Assembly: GCA_020850595.1 (NCBI GenBank)
Contig: JADZEK010000131.1
Coordinates: forward strand, 1 to 64,000
Length of the DNA stretch: 64,000 nt
Source: Anaerolineales bacterium
GTDB taxonomy: Bacteria; Chloroflexota; Anaerolineae; Anaerolineales; UBA6663
Direction: 5' to 3'
Shown: positions 44,136-53,159 of the stretch, piece by piece
Position numbering within the stretch: position 1 is the first letter of the stretch
Layout of the letters: each line of letters starts with the position of its first letter
The notes under the pieces: generated by a model
Told to the model about the DNA's origin: nothing
Database searches by the model: none
What the model saw: the letters and a program-made list of their open reading frames with translations, nothing else
Position numbers and translations under genes: made by a program

Positions 44136-46952
44136 ATGGCGGTATTGAAATTGACTCTGAACGGTCAGCCGGTTGAGGTCGAAGTCCGCGAGAACGAGTA
44201 CCTCGCCGAGGTGCTGCGCTACCGCCTGGGCCTGACCGGCACCAAGATCGGCTGCAACGAGGCTGAGTGCGGCAGTTGCTCCATTCTGGTCAACGGCACG
44301 CCCGTCAACTCGTGCCTCTACCCGGCGCTGCGCGCGCAGGGCGCCACGGTGCTCACCATTGAAGGCCTCGCCGGCAGTTGGCAGCAGCAGTGCCGCCAGG
44401 CTGGGCGCGAGCCGGCCGGCGACCTGCACCCGCTGCAAGCCGCCTTTGCCCAGGGCGGCGCGCCCCAGTGCGGCTTTTGCATCCCCGGCGTCATCCTGAC
44501 CTCCAAGGCGCTCATTGACCAGCAGCCCGAGCCGAGCGACCACGACATCAAAGTGGCCCTCAAGGACACCTATTGCCGCTGCGCTGGGTTTTCCTTCATC
44601 ACCAACGCCATCCAGGCGGCGGCCCGCAGCGTGCGCACCGGCGCGCCGCTGCCCGCGGAAATCACGGCGCTGCCCCCGACCAAGACCCCCCTCAGCGTCA
44701 TCGGCCGGCCGCTCCCGCGCCCCGACGTGCTGGCCAAGGTCACTGGCGCGGCCAAGTACGCCGACGACTACAGCTTTCCCGGCATGCTTCACGCCCGCAC
44801 CCTGCGCGCCAAATATCCACACGCGCTCATTCAGCGCCTGGATGTCAGCCGGGCCAGGGCGCTCCCCGGCGTCCACGCCGTGCTCACCTCGGCCGACGTG
44901 CCCGGTCGGCACAACCACGGCCTGGTCATCGCCGACTGGCCGGCGCTGTGCAGCGACAAAGTGCGCTACCTGGGTGATGCCGTCGCCATCGTCGCCGCCG
45001 ACACGCGCGAGATCGCGTCCGCCGCGCTGGCCCTCATCGAGGTGGACTACGAGCCGCTTCCGGTTGTCGCCGACCCCATTCAGGCGCGCCAACCCGACGC
45101 GTCCCTGGTGCACGCCACCGGCAACCTGCTCAAGCACATCAAAGTCCGCAAGGGCGATGTCGAGCAGGGCTTCGCCGAGGCCGACGTCATCCTGGAACGT
45201 GAGTACCGCACGCCCTTCTACGAGCACGCCTTCCTCGAGCCGGAGTGCGCCATCGGCGTGCCCGAGCCAGACGGCCGCCTGACCATCTACGTCGGCAGCC
45301 AGATTCCCTACCAGGACCGCTCGCAGATCGCCGCCTGTCTGGGCGAACCCGAGAGCCAGATTCGCGTCCTGGGCACGCTCATCGGCGGCGGTTTCGGCGG
45401 CAAGGAAGACATCGCCGGGCAAATTCACGTCGCCCTGCTGGCGCGGGCCACCGCCCGGCCGGTGAAGATGCTCTACGACCGCCACGAGTCCCTCATCTTC
45501 CACCCCAAGCGCCATGCCACCGTCATTCGCATCAAAATGGGCGCCAAGCGCGACGGCACGCTCACTGCCGTTCAGACCGAGCTGTACGGCGACAGCGGCG
45601 CGTACGCCTCCCTCGGCGATAAGGTCATGACGCGCGCCACCACCCACTCGGCCGGGCCGTACAACGTGCCCCACGTCAAGGCCGACTGCTATGCCATGTA
45701 TACCAACAACCCCCCCGCGGGCGCGTTCCGCGGCTTTGGCGTCACACAATCCGCGTTTGCCGTCGAGTCCACCATGGACTTGCTGGCCGAAACCCTCGGC
45801 CAAGACCCGCTCGCCCTCCGCCGCCACAACGCCCTCAAGGTTGGCCTGGTCACCAACACCGGCCAGCTCCTGCGCGAGAGCGTGGGCTTGCTGGAATGCC
45901 TCGACCGGGTCGAGGCCGTCGTGCGCCCCGCTGGCTACGGCCGGCCCACGCGCCACGTCAACGGCCGCCACGTAGCCCGCGCCTGGGGCGTGGCGACCGC
46001 CTACAAGAATACCGGCCTGGGCGGCGGCGCGCCCGACAAAAGCGCGGCCGAGGTCGAGCTATACCCCGACGGCACCGCCGAGGTGCGTACCAGCGCCGCC
46101 GAGATTGGGCAGGGCCTCGTCGGGGTCGTCGCCATGTGCACCGCCGAAGAGCTGGGTCTGCCCTACGACCGCGTGAAGGTGCTGCTCTCCGACACCGACC
46201 TCACGCCCGACGGCGGCCCGACCACCGCCTCGCGCCAAACGTTCGTCACCGGCAACGCCGCGCGTCTGGCGGCCCGCTCACTGCGCGAAGCCGTGGCCGC
46301 CACCCTGGCCGAGAAGTACGACCAGCCGCCGGACCAGATTCGCTTCGAGGAAGGGCTGGCGCGCGTCAACGGCCACAGCCTGCCGCTGGGCGAGGCCGCC
46401 CGGCTGATGAAGAGCGAAGGCCGCGAGCCGAAGGCGCTCTACACCTATTGGGCGCCGCAGACCCAGCCGCTCGGTTCCGGCGGCGACATGCACTTCGCCT
46501 TCTCCTACGCTGCCCAGGCCGCCCAAGTCGAAGTAGACCTGGACACCGGGCAGGTGGAAGTGCTGCAAATGGTCGCCGCGCACGACGTCGGCCGCGCCAT
46601 CAACCCGCTGGCGCTCGAAGGCCAGATCGAGGGCGGCATGGTCATGGGGCTGGGCAATGCCCTCACCGAGGAATTCATCGTCGAGGACGGCTACATCTTC
46701 ACCGACCGGCTGGCGCGCTACAAGATGCCCTCCATCAAGCACGCGCCCAGGCTCACCTCGTTCATCGTCGAAGATGAATCCGCCGACGGTCCCTATGGCG
46801 CCAAGGGCGTCGGCGAGATCGCCAGCATCCCCACCACGCCGGCCATCACCAACGCCATCTACAACGCCTGCGGCGTGCGCGTGCTGACCCTGCCCGTGGA
46901 TCAGGACAAGCTCCTGCTCGCCCTCAAGCGCGGCGAGAAGGAAACGCACTAG
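44136..46952 (+). CDS. fused [2Fe-2S]/molybdopterin subunit of a molybdenum hydroxylase (XdhD-like)
   Basis: 938 residues joining two subunits. Residues 1-160 bind two [2Fe-2S] clusters: plant-type Cys at 40, 45, 48 and 60, and the CxxC...CxC set at 112, 115, 147 and 149. The remainder is the Mo-cofactor domain, with GGGFGGKED, GAFRGFGVTQ and the catalytic Glu in GAKGVGEIAS near the end. Fusion of FeS and Mo domains with a separate FAD subunit and an SsnA gene is the arrangement of E. coli XdhD. The substrate is probably a purine or other N-heterocycle. ATG at 44136 has GGAG 9 nt upstream; an ATG at 44118 overlapping the previous stop is the alternative. Confidence 0.9.
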   Translation: MAVLKLTLNGQPVEVEVRENEYLAEVLRYRLGLTGTKIGCNEAECGSCSILVNGTPVNSCLYPALRAQGATVLTIEGLAGSWQQQCRQAGREPAGDLHPLQAAFAQGGAPQCGFCIPGVILTSKALIDQQPEPSDHDIKVALKDTYCRCAGFSFITNAIQAAARSVRTGAPLPAEITALPPTKTPLSVIGRPLPRPDVLAKVTGAAKYADDYSFPGMLHARTLRAKYPHALIQRLDVSRARALPGVHAVLTSADVPGRHNHGLVIADWPALCSDKVRYLGDAVAIVAADTREIASAALALIEVDYEPLPVVADPIQARQPDASLVHATGNLLKHIKVRKGDVEQGFAEADVILEREYRTPFYEHAFLEPECAIGVPEPDGRLTIYVGSQIPYQDRSQIAACLGEPESQIRVLGTLIGGGFGGKEDIAGQIHVALLARATARPVKMLYDRHESLIFHPKRHATVIRIKMGAKRDGTLTAVQTELYGDSGAYASLGDKVMTRATTHSAGPYNVPHVKADCYAMYTNNPPAGAFRGFGVTQSAFAVESTMDLLAETLGQDPLALRRHNALKVGLVTNTGQLLRESVGLLECLDRVEAVVRPAGYGRPTRHVNGRHVARAWGVATAYKNTGLGGGAPDKSAAEVELYPDGTAEVRTSAAEIGQGLVGVVAMCTAEELGLPYDRVKVLLSDTDLTPDGGPTTASRQTFVTGNAARLAARSLREAVAATLAEKYDQPPDQIRFEEGLARVNGHSLPLGEAARLMKSEGREPKALYTYWAPQTQPLGSGGDMHFAFSYAAQAAQVEVDLDTGQVEVLQMVAAHDVGRAINPLALEGQIEGGMVMGLGNALTEEFIVEDGYIFTDRLARYKMPSIKHAPRLTSFIVEDESADGPYGAKGVGEIASIPTTPAITNAIYNACGVRVLTLPVDQDKLLLALKRGEKETH

Positions 46953-46957
46953 GCGCG

Positions 46958-47587
46958 ATGAACGCGCCGCGCCTGCCAGACTGGCTGACCTGGGCGCGCA
47001 CGGTGCAGGCCGTGGCTCAAAACGGCCTGACCTATGCCCAGAATCCGTTTGACCGTGAGCGCTATACCAAGCTGGCGGCGCTGGCAGCCGAGATTTTTGC
47101 TGCTTATACCCGCCGCCCAGCCGCGGAAGTGGTGGCCTGGTTTGACGTGCAGCCCGGCTACGCCACCCCCAAAGTGGATGTGCGCGGCGCTTGCTTTCGC
47201 GACGGTAAAATACTGCTTGTCCGCGAGCGATCCGATGGCGGCTGGTGCCTGCCGGGCGGCTGGGCCGAAGTGGGCGACTCGCCGGCCAACGCGGCCGTGC
47301 GCGAAGTCCGCGAGGAGGCGGGCTACACCAGTGTGGCCCGCAAGTTGCTGGGCGTGTTTGACGCCAACCGGGGCGGGGGCCCGCTCGTGGCGTTTCATGC
47401 CTTCAAGTTGATCTTTGAGTGTGTCATCACCGGCGGCGACGCGCAGCCGGATCACGAAATCCTCGCAGTCGGTTGGTTTGGGCGCGCGGCGCTGCCGCCC
47501 CTGTCGGGCAAACGCACCACGACGGCGCAGTTGGCCGAGTGCTTCGCCCACCTGGACGATCCCGCCCGCCCAGCCGCCTTCGACTAA
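46958..47587 (+). CDS. Nudix hydrolase with N-terminal Nudix_N-like region
   Basis: 209 residues. About 70 residues of helical N-terminus (YTKLAALAAEIFAAYT, then EVVAWFDVQPGYATPKVDVRG) precede a Nudix box (G-x5-E-x7-REVREEAGY) starting WCLPGGWAEVGDS. The layout is that of YjhB/NudM-like ADP-ribose or nucleoside-diphosphate hydrolases with a Nudix_N2-type lead. Lying 5 nt after the hydroxylase subunit and before the aminohydrolase, it could sanitise or recycle a nucleotide in purine breakdown. Confidence 0.85.
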   Translation: MNAPRLPDWLTWARTVQAVAQNGLTYAQNPFDRERYTKLAALAAEIFAAYTRRPAAEVVAWFDVQPGYATPKVDVRGACFRDGKILLVRERSDGGWCLPGGWAEVGDSPANAAVREVREEAGYTSVARKLLGVFDANRGGGPLVAFHAFKLIFECVITGGDAQPDHEILAVGWFGRAALPPLSGKRTTTAQLAECFAHLDDPARPAAFD

Positions 47588-47607
47588 CGCCGCTTGGGAT
47601 TCACGCC

Positions 47608-48945
47608 ATGCTCATTACCAACGCCACGCTCGTCACCTGGGGACCCACGCCGCAAATCCTGCCCAATCAGGCGCTGCGCCTGGCCGGAGACCGGATCGTC
47701 GAGTTTGGGCCGCTCGCTGCCCTGGCCGCGCCCGACCTCGACGAGGAAGTGCTCGACGCGCGCGGCCAGTTCGTCATGCCGGGCAACATTTGCGCCCATA
47801 CCCACTTCTACGGCGCGTTCGCCCGCGGCCTTGCCATCCCCGGTGACCCGCCCAAAGACTTCCCCGAAATCCTGGCCCGGCTGTGGTGGCAGCTCGATCG
47901 GTCCCTCACCCTCGACGATGTGCGCTCCTCAGCCCTGGTCTGCCTCGCCGACGCTGTCAAACATGGCACCACCACGCTCATTGACCACCACGCCTCCCCC
48001 AACGCCATTGACGGCTCGCTCGACGTCATCGCCGCCGCCGTCCAAGCCGCCGGCCTGCGCGCCTGCCTGTGCTACGAAGTCACCGACCGCGACGGCCCCG
48101 AGCGGATGCGGGCCGGCCTTCGCGAAAACGTGCGCTTCGCCGAGCGCCTGGCTGCCCAGCCGATACCTGAGTTGGCCGCCACCTTCGGCCTGCACGCCGG
48201 GCTAACGCTCTCCGACGCCACGCTCGACGCCTGCCGCGCCGCCTACGCCGGCGGCTTTCACGTTCACGTCGCCGAGCACGAAGCCGATGAAGAAGACAGC
48301 CTGCGCAAGAGCGGCCTGCGCGCCGTCGCCCGCCTGGAGCGCCACGGCCTGCTTGGGCCGCAGACCATCGCCGCCCACTGCGTCCACATTGACCCTGCCG
48401 AAGCCGAGCGCCTGGCCGCCACCGGTGCCTGGGTCACTCACCAGCCGCGCTCCAACATGAACAACGCCGTCGGCGCGGCCGATGTTGAAGGGCTGCTGGC
48501 CCGCGGCGTGCGCGTGGCGCTGGGCAACGACGGCTTCTCCAACGCCATGTGGGACGAATGGAAGGCCGCCTACCTCTATCACAAGGCCGCCCACCGCGAC
48601 CCGCGCCGCGCGGGCGGCGGCGTCATTGTGCAAATGGCCGTCACCAACAACGCCGCGCTGGCCGGCCTGTTCTTCCCCCAGGCCCCGCTGGGCGTCCTGG
48701 CCCCCGGCGCCTTTGCCGACTTAATCTTTGTGGATTATCATCCCACCACGCCGCTCACGGTCGGCAATTTGCCCTGGCATTTGCTGTTCGGCGCGGAATC
48801 GTCCATGGTCACCACCACCATCTGCGCCGGCCGCGTGCTCATGCGCGACCGCCGGCTGTTGTTCCTGGACGAAGCCGAAATCACCGCCCGCAGCCGCGAG
48901 TTGGCCGCCGGCGTGTGGCAGCGGTTTGCGCAAGCGAGCGCCTGA
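47608..48945 (+). CDS. ssnA: SsnA-like aminohydrolase
   Basis: 445 residues of the amidohydrolase superfamily: metal ligands HTH in CAHTHFYGAFARG (about residue 58), His in GLHAGLTLSDAT and HVHVAEHEADE, and the Asp in VALGNDGFSNAM. The length, the FYGAFARGL loop and C-terminal LLFGAESSMVTTTICAGR match putative aminohydrolase SsnA, found beside selenium-dependent molybdenum hydroxylases in E. coli and Enterococcus. A guanine/hydroxypurine deaminase role is likely, not proven. ATG at 47608 chosen where the homology begins. Confidence 0.87.
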   Translation: MLITNATLVTWGPTPQILPNQALRLAGDRIVEFGPLAALAAPDLDEEVLDARGQFVMPGNICAHTHFYGAFARGLAIPGDPPKDFPEILARLWWQLDRSLTLDDVRSSALVCLADAVKHGTTTLIDHHASPNAIDGSLDVIAAAVQAAGLRACLCYEVTDRDGPERMRAGLRENVRFAERLAAQPIPELAATFGLHAGLTLSDATLDACRAAYAGGFHVHVAEHEADEEDSLRKSGLRAVARLERHGLLGPQTIAAHCVHIDPAEAERLAATGAWVTHQPRSNMNNAVGAADVEGLLARGVRVALGNDGFSNAMWDEWKAAYLYHKAAHRDPRRAGGGVIVQMAVTNNAALAGLFFPQAPLGVLAPGAFADLIFVDYHPTTPLTVGNLPWHLLFGAESSMVTTTICAGRVLMRDRRLLFLDEAEITARSRELAAGVWQRFAQASA

Positions 48946-48991
48946 GCGGCGGAAGGCCGCTCCGGCTCACCCCTACTTGGAGATGAACGCA

Positions 48992-49651
48992 GTGTCTGAA
49001 CCACTCGGAACGATTGCCATATTGGGCGGCACCGGCAAAGAGGGCACCGGCTTGGGGTTGCGCTGGGCGCGCGCCGGCTACCGCGTCATCATCGGCTCGC
49101 GCTCGGCCGAGCGCGCGGCGCAAGCCGCCGCCGACATGAACGCGCTGGCGGGTGTCACCACCGTGGAAGGGGCCGAGAATGGCGCGGCTGTGCAGGCCGC
49201 CTCCCTCGTCGTGCTAACCGTCCCGCCCGACGCCCAAATTGCCACGCTCGCAGGCGTCAAAGACCTCCTGCGCGGCAAAATTCTGGTGGATGCCACCGCG
49301 CGCGTGGACTACCGCGACCCCAAACCGCCGCAAGGCCAATCCAGCGGGCGGCTGGCGCAGGCGCTGCTCGGGCCGGAAGTGCGCGTCGTGGCCGCCTTCC
49401 AAAACGTGCCCGCCCACGCCCTGAAACAGCTCGACCACGAGCTGGCCAGTGATGTGCTCGTGTGCAGCGACGATGCCGAAGCGCGCGCGGTCGTGGCCGC
49501 GCTGGCCCAGGCCGCCGGCATGCAGGCCTACGAGGCCGGCGGCCTGGACAACGGCCTGGTGGTCGAGGGGCTGACCGCCCTCATCATCGCCATGAACAAA
49601 CGCTACAAGAGCAAGACCGGCGGCCTTCGCATCAGCGGCATCGCGCGATGA
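48992..49651 (+). CDS. npdG: F420H2:NADP+ oxidoreductase family protein
   Basis: 219 residues. The N-terminal Rossmann motif ILGGTGKEGTGLGLRWA is the NADP-binding hallmark of NPDG (Fno); IIGSRSAERA gives NADP preference. The end NGLVVEGLTALIIAMNKRYKSKTGGLRISG closely matches the family. It transfers hydride between F420H2 and NADP. GTG at 48992 has GGAG 9 nt upstream; the ATG at 48983 is directly against that site and less likely. First gene of the F420 block; stop overlaps the cofE start by 4 nt. Confidence 0.9.
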   Translation: MSEPLGTIAILGGTGKEGTGLGLRWARAGYRVIIGSRSAERAAQAAADMNALAGVTTVEGAENGAAVQAASLVVLTVPPDAQIATLAGVKDLLRGKILVDATARVDYRDPKPPQGQSSGRLAQALLGPEVRVVAAFQNVPAHALKQLDHELASDVLVCSDDAEARAVVAALAQAAGMQAYEAGGLDNGLVVEGLTALIIAMNKRYKSKTGGLRISGIAR

Positions 49652-50469
49652 GCGCCGCCCAAGCGAGCGCGCCGGCCGTCTCCGCGCCGGCCGCCACCCT
49701 CACCCTCACGGCGCTGCCCGGTTTGCCGCTGGTGCAGCCCGGCGACGACCTGGCCGCCCTCATCCTGGCCGCCCTCGGCCCCGCCGGCCTGACCCTGCGC
49801 GACGGCGACGTCATCGCCATTGCCCAGAAGATCGTCTCCAAGGCCGAAGGGCGCCTGGTGCGCCTGGCCGATGTCACTCCTTCGCCCCGCGCTCTGGAGC
49901 TGGCCGCCCTCACCGAGAAGGACGCGCGCTTTGTGGAAGTGGTATTATCCGAATCGAGCGAAGTGCTGCGGGCACGGCCTAACACCCTCATCGTGGAGCA
50001 CCGTCTCGGCTTCGTCTGCGCCAACGCCGGGCTAGACCGCTCGAACGTCGCGCCGCACGGCGAGGGGCTGGATGAATGGGTGCTCATGCTGCCCGCCGAC
50101 CCAGACAGGTCGTGCGCCGCCCTGCGCGCCCGCTGGAAAGCCGAAACCGGCGCGGACGTGGGCGTGGTCATCAACGACTCGCACGGGCGGGCCTGGCGCA
50201 CCGGCACCGTGGGTGTCGCCCTCGGCGTGGCCGGCATGCCCGGCCTGCTGGATCTGCGCGGGCATCCCGACCTGTTTGACTACGCCCTGCAAATCACCCA
50301 GATCGGCCTGGGTGACGAACTGGCCGCCGCCGCCTCCCTGCTGATGGGCCAGGCCGATGAAGGCCGCCCGGTGATCCACCTGCGCGGCCTGCCCTACGCC
50401 CTGCGCGAAGGCAGCGCCCAGGAGCTTATTCGCCCCAAGTCCCAAGACTTGTTTCGAGATCGGAGTTGA
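49648..50469 (+). CDS. cofE: coenzyme F420-0:L-glutamate ligase
   Basis: 273 residues, about 20 longer than usual at an Ala-rich N-terminus. Family blocks include DGDVIAIAQKIVSKAEGRLV, a NAGLDRSNV segment, VVINDSHGRAWRTGTVGVALG and DELAAAASLLMGQADEGRPVIHLRG. The enzyme adds L-glutamate(s) to F420-0 with GTP. The start overlaps npdG (ATGA). In mycobacteria this domain is fused to a nitroreductase in FbiB; here the nitroreductase is a separate gene 0.4 kb downstream. Confidence 0.93.
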   Translation: MSAAQASAPAVSAPAATLTLTALPGLPLVQPGDDLAALILAALGPAGLTLRDGDVIAIAQKIVSKAEGRLVRLADVTPSPRALELAALTEKDARFVEVVLSESSEVLRARPNTLIVEHRLGFVCANAGLDRSNVAPHGEGLDEWVLMLPADPDRSCAALRARWKAETGADVGVVINDSHGRAWRTGTVGVALGVAGMPGLLDLRGHPDLFDYALQITQIGLGDELAAAASLLMGQADEGRPVIHLRGLPYALREGSAQELIRPKSQDLFRDRS

Positions 50470-50474
50470 GTGCC

Positions 50475-50876
50475 ATGAGTAGTCAGCCGCCGGAACGGTT
50501 AGCCATCTTGTTGGAGCGCGAGACCAAAGCCTTTGCCCAACTGGCCCTGGTGCGCAAGGACGGAACGCCGCACGTCTCGCCCATCTGGTTTGATTACGTG
50601 GATGGCTTGATCATCCTCAACACCGCCCGCGGCCGTGTCAAAGACAAAGCCCTTGCCCGCCACCCAGTCGTCGCCCTGTCCATCGTTGATCCCAAGGACC
50701 CCTACCGCTACCTGCTCGTCAAGGGCCCGGTGGTAGCCGAGACGGAAGTCGGCGGTTTCGACCAGATTTGCGACCTCAACGTCAAGTATAGAGGCAACCC
50801 CAACTACCCGCAGGTTGCCGGGCAAGTACGCGTGACCTACAAGATTCGGCCCGACAGTTGGTATCCGGAAAAATAA
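50475..50876 (+). CDS. PPOX-class F420-/FMN-binding oxidoreductase
   Basis: 133 residues with a split-barrel flavin-binding fold: AQLALVRKDGTPHVSPIWF (strands 1-2 with the phosphate-contact Ser) and VALSIVDPKDPYRYLLVKGPV. Typical of F420-dependent FDOR-B or pyridoxamine-oxidase-like proteins. Its place between cofE and the F420 nitroreductase favours F420 as cofactor. ATG at 50475 preferred to TTG at 50466. Substrate unknown. Confidence 0.82.
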   Translation: MSSQPPERLAILLERETKAFAQLALVRKDGTPHVSPIWFDYVDGLIILNTARGRVKDKALARHPVVALSIVDPKDPYRYLLVKGPVVAETEVGGFDQICDLNVKYRGNPNYPQVAGQVRVTYKIRPDSWYPEK

Positions 50877-50878
50877 GC

Positions 50879-51493
50879 GTGCTCGCTGCCGACGCGCTGC
50901 GCCTGATCCAGTCGCGCCGTTCCATCCGGCGCTACACCCCGGCCCCCCTGCCGGCTGACGCGCTCGAACGCTTGCTCACTGCCGCCAGTTGGGCGCCCTC
51001 GGCCCACAACCGACAACCCTGGCGCTTCGTCGTCCTCACCGCCCTGGCCGCCAAGGCTCGCCTGGCCGAGGCCATGGCCGCTCGTCTGCGCGCCGACCGC
51101 CTGGCCGATGGCGACCCGCCGGAAGCCGTCGAGGCCGACGCGGCCAAGAGCTACGCCCGCGTGGCCCAGGCCCCCGCCGTCATCGTGGCCGCCCTAACCC
51201 TGGCCGATATGGATCGCTACCCCGACCCCCGCCGCGCCCAGGCCGAATACCTCATGGCTGTGCAGAGCGTGGCCATGGCGGTGCAGAACCTGCTGCTGGC
51301 CGCGCACGCCGACGGCCTGGGCGCCTGCTGGATGTGCGCGCCGCTGTTCTGCCCCGACGCCGTCGCCCAGGCGCTCGATCTGCCGCCGGAGTGGCAGGCC
51401 CAGGCGCTAGTCACCCTCGGCTATCCGGCCAGTGCCGGCAAGCCGCCGCTGCGCCGGCCGCTGGCCGAAAGCGTGGTGACGGTACATGCCTGA
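50879..51493 (+). CDS. nitroreductase family, FbiB C-terminal-like (probable dehydro-F420-0 reductase)
   Basis: 204 residues. FMN-binding nitroreductase pattern RRSIRRYTPAPLP at the start, APSAHNRQPWRF, then AEYLMAVQSVAMAVQNLLLAAHADGLGACWM. The YPDPRRAQAEYLM segment and ending DLPPEWQAQALVTLGYP strongly recall the second half of mycobacterial FbiB, which reduces dehydro-F420-0. That predicts a route starting from phosphoenolpyruvate. Start GTG at 50879, 2 nt after the previous stop; it overlaps cofD by 8 nt. Confidence 0.82.
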   Translation: MLAADALRLIQSRRSIRRYTPAPLPADALERLLTAASWAPSAHNRQPWRFVVLTALAAKARLAEAMAARLRADRLADGDPPEAVEADAAKSYARVAQAPAVIVAALTLADMDRYPDPRRAQAEYLMAVQSVAMAVQNLLLAAHADGLGACWMCAPLFCPDAVAQALDLPPEWQAQALVTLGYPASAGKPPLRRPLAESVVTVHA

Positions 51494-52451
51494 GACAACC
51501 TCGTTCGGTCATGTGGTGGCGCTGGCGGGCGGGGTGGGGGGCGCCAAGCTGGCGCACGGCCTGGCTCAGGCGCTGCCCGCCGCGGCGCTCACCGTCATCG
51601 TCAACACCGGCGACGATTTTGAGCACCTTGGCCTGCCCATCTCGCCCGACCTCGACACCGTCATGTACACCCTGGCGGGCCTCGCCAACCCGGTCACCGG
51701 CTGGGGGCAGGTGGGCGAATCGTGGAACTTCCTGGCCGCGCTGCAGCGGTTAGGCGGCCCCGCCTGGTTTCAACTGGGCGATCGCGACCTCGCCACCCAC
51801 CTGGAGCGCCGCCGCCGCCTGGCTGCAGGCGCAACGCTCACCCAGACCACGGCGGCGCTGTGCCGCGCATTGGGCGTCGGCCCCGCCGTGCTGCCCATGA
51901 CGGACGACCCCCTGCGCACGCTGGTGCAGACCGACGCCGGCGAGTTGGAGTTTCAGGAGTACTTCGTTCACCGGCAATGCGCGCCGCGCGTCAACGGCTT
52001 CCGCTTTGCCGGGGCCGAGACCGCCCAACCCACGCCGAGCGTGCTGGCCGCCCTCGACGCCGCCGACCTGATCGTGCTGTGTCCTTCCAACCCGTTTGTC
52101 AGCCTCGGCCCCATCCTGCTCCTGCCCGGCGTGTCCACGCGGCTGGCGGCGCGGCCCACGCTGGCCGTCTCGCCCATTGTGGGCGGCAAGGCCCTCAAAG
52201 GCCCGGCCGCCAAGATGCTGGACGAGCTAGGCCTCGATGTCTCGGCGCTGGCCGTTGCCCGGCGCTACGCCGAGGCCGGCGTCCTCCGCGCCTTCGTGCT
52301 AGACCACGTGGACGCCGCGCTTGTGCCAGACGTGCGCGCCCTGGGCCTCCTCACGCTGGTAGCCGACACCGTCATGAGCACCGAGGCCGACCGCGCGCGC
52401 CTGGCGCATGAGGTGTTGGCGTTCGCGGCCCAGCCGCTCGTGGCCGGCTGA
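51486..52451 (+). CDS. cofD: 2-phospho-L-lactate transferase (CofD/FbiA)
   Basis: 321 residues. GGVGGAKLAHGL near residue 15 and VIVNTGDDFEHLGLPISPDLDTVMYTLAG are signatures of CofD; LCPSNPFVSLGPILLLPG and SPIVGGKALKGPAAKML finish the set. It joins the lactyl (or enolpyruvyl) diphospho-guanosine to FO to give (dehydro)F420-0. Overlaps the nitroreductase gene and precedes cofC by 4 nt. Confidence 0.95.
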   Translation: MPETTSFGHVVALAGGVGGAKLAHGLAQALPAAALTVIVNTGDDFEHLGLPISPDLDTVMYTLAGLANPVTGWGQVGESWNFLAALQRLGGPAWFQLGDRDLATHLERRRRLAAGATLTQTTAALCRALGVGPAVLPMTDDPLRTLVQTDAGELEFQEYFVHRQCAPRVNGFRFAGAETAQPTPSVLAALDAADLIVLCPSNPFVSLGPILLLPGVSTRLAARPTLAVSPIVGGKALKGPAAKMLDELGLDVSALAVARRYAEAGVLRAFVLDHVDAALVPDVRALGLLTLVADTVMSTEADRARLAHEVLAFAAQPLVAG

Positions 52452-52455
52452 CGCT

Positions 52456-53082
52456 ATGGCGATTTGGGCGCTTGTGCCGGTTAAGCCGTTCCTACGCTCC
52501 AAGAGCCGCCTGGCGGGCGTGCTCTCGCCGCGGGCGCGCGCCGACCTGAGCCAGGGCTTTCTGCGCCGCACGCTCGCCGTGCTGGCGCAGGTGCCCGAGA
52601 TCAGCCAGGTGCTCGTTGTCAGCCGCGACCCGGCGGCGCTGGCGCTGGCGCGCGAGCTGCGCGCCCAGACCCTCAGCGAGGCCGGCGCGCCCGACCTCAA
52701 CCGTGCGCTCACCCGCGCCACCCAGGCCGCCTTGGCTGAGCACGCCGCTGCCGTGCTGATCTTGCCGACCGACCTGCCGCTGCTGACCGTGGCCGACGTG
52801 CAGACCCTGGTCGCCGCCGACGGCGCGGGCATGGCCGTGGCGCTGGCCCCCGACCGGCACGGCGCGGGCACCAACGCGCTCTTTGTGCGCCCGCCGGGCC
52901 TGCTCACCTACGCCTTTGGCCCGGGGAGCTTCCCGCGTCATCTGGCGCAGGCCCAGGCCGCCGGGGCGCAGGTGCGCGCCTGCCGGCTGGCAGGGCTGGC
53001 CCTCGACGTAGACCAACCCGCAGACCTGGCCGCTTACCAGGCCGCCTGTCTGGGGGCGCTCGATCCGGTGTGCGGTTTGTAA
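52456..53082 (+). CDS. cofC: 2-phospho-L-lactate/phosphoenolpyruvate guanylyltransferase (CofC/FbiD)
   Basis: 208 residues. The nucleotidyltransferase start [34 protein letters not shown] and [16 protein letters not shown] are the family marks. It makes LPPG or the enolpyruvyl analogue from GTP, releasing pyrophosphate. With an FbiB-C-like reductase in the same operon, the FbiD substrate (phosphoenolpyruvate) is more likely, but the residues that decide this cannot be judged by eye. Confidence 0.92.
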   Translation: MAIWALVPVKPFLRSKSRLAGVLSPRARADLSQGFLRRTLAVLAQVPEISQVLVVSRDPAALALARELRAQTLSEAGAPDLNRALTRATQAALAEHAAAVLILPTDLPLLTVADVQTLVAADGAGMAVALAPDRHGAGTNALFVRPPGLLTYAFGPGSFPRHLAQAQAAGAQVRACRLAGLALDVDQPADLAAYQAACLGALDPVCGL

Positions 53083-53159
53083 CCCATTGGCGCTCCGGCG
53101 TGGGCCGTGTGCGTCGCCCCGCGACGCGCCGCGCTCCGCCGCGCCACAGGAGACTCACG

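Noticed and set aside
44019-45971. 650-residue open frame on the minus strand
   Set aside because: Antisense shadow of the XdhD-like gene, whose Fe-S and Mo motifs are unambiguous.
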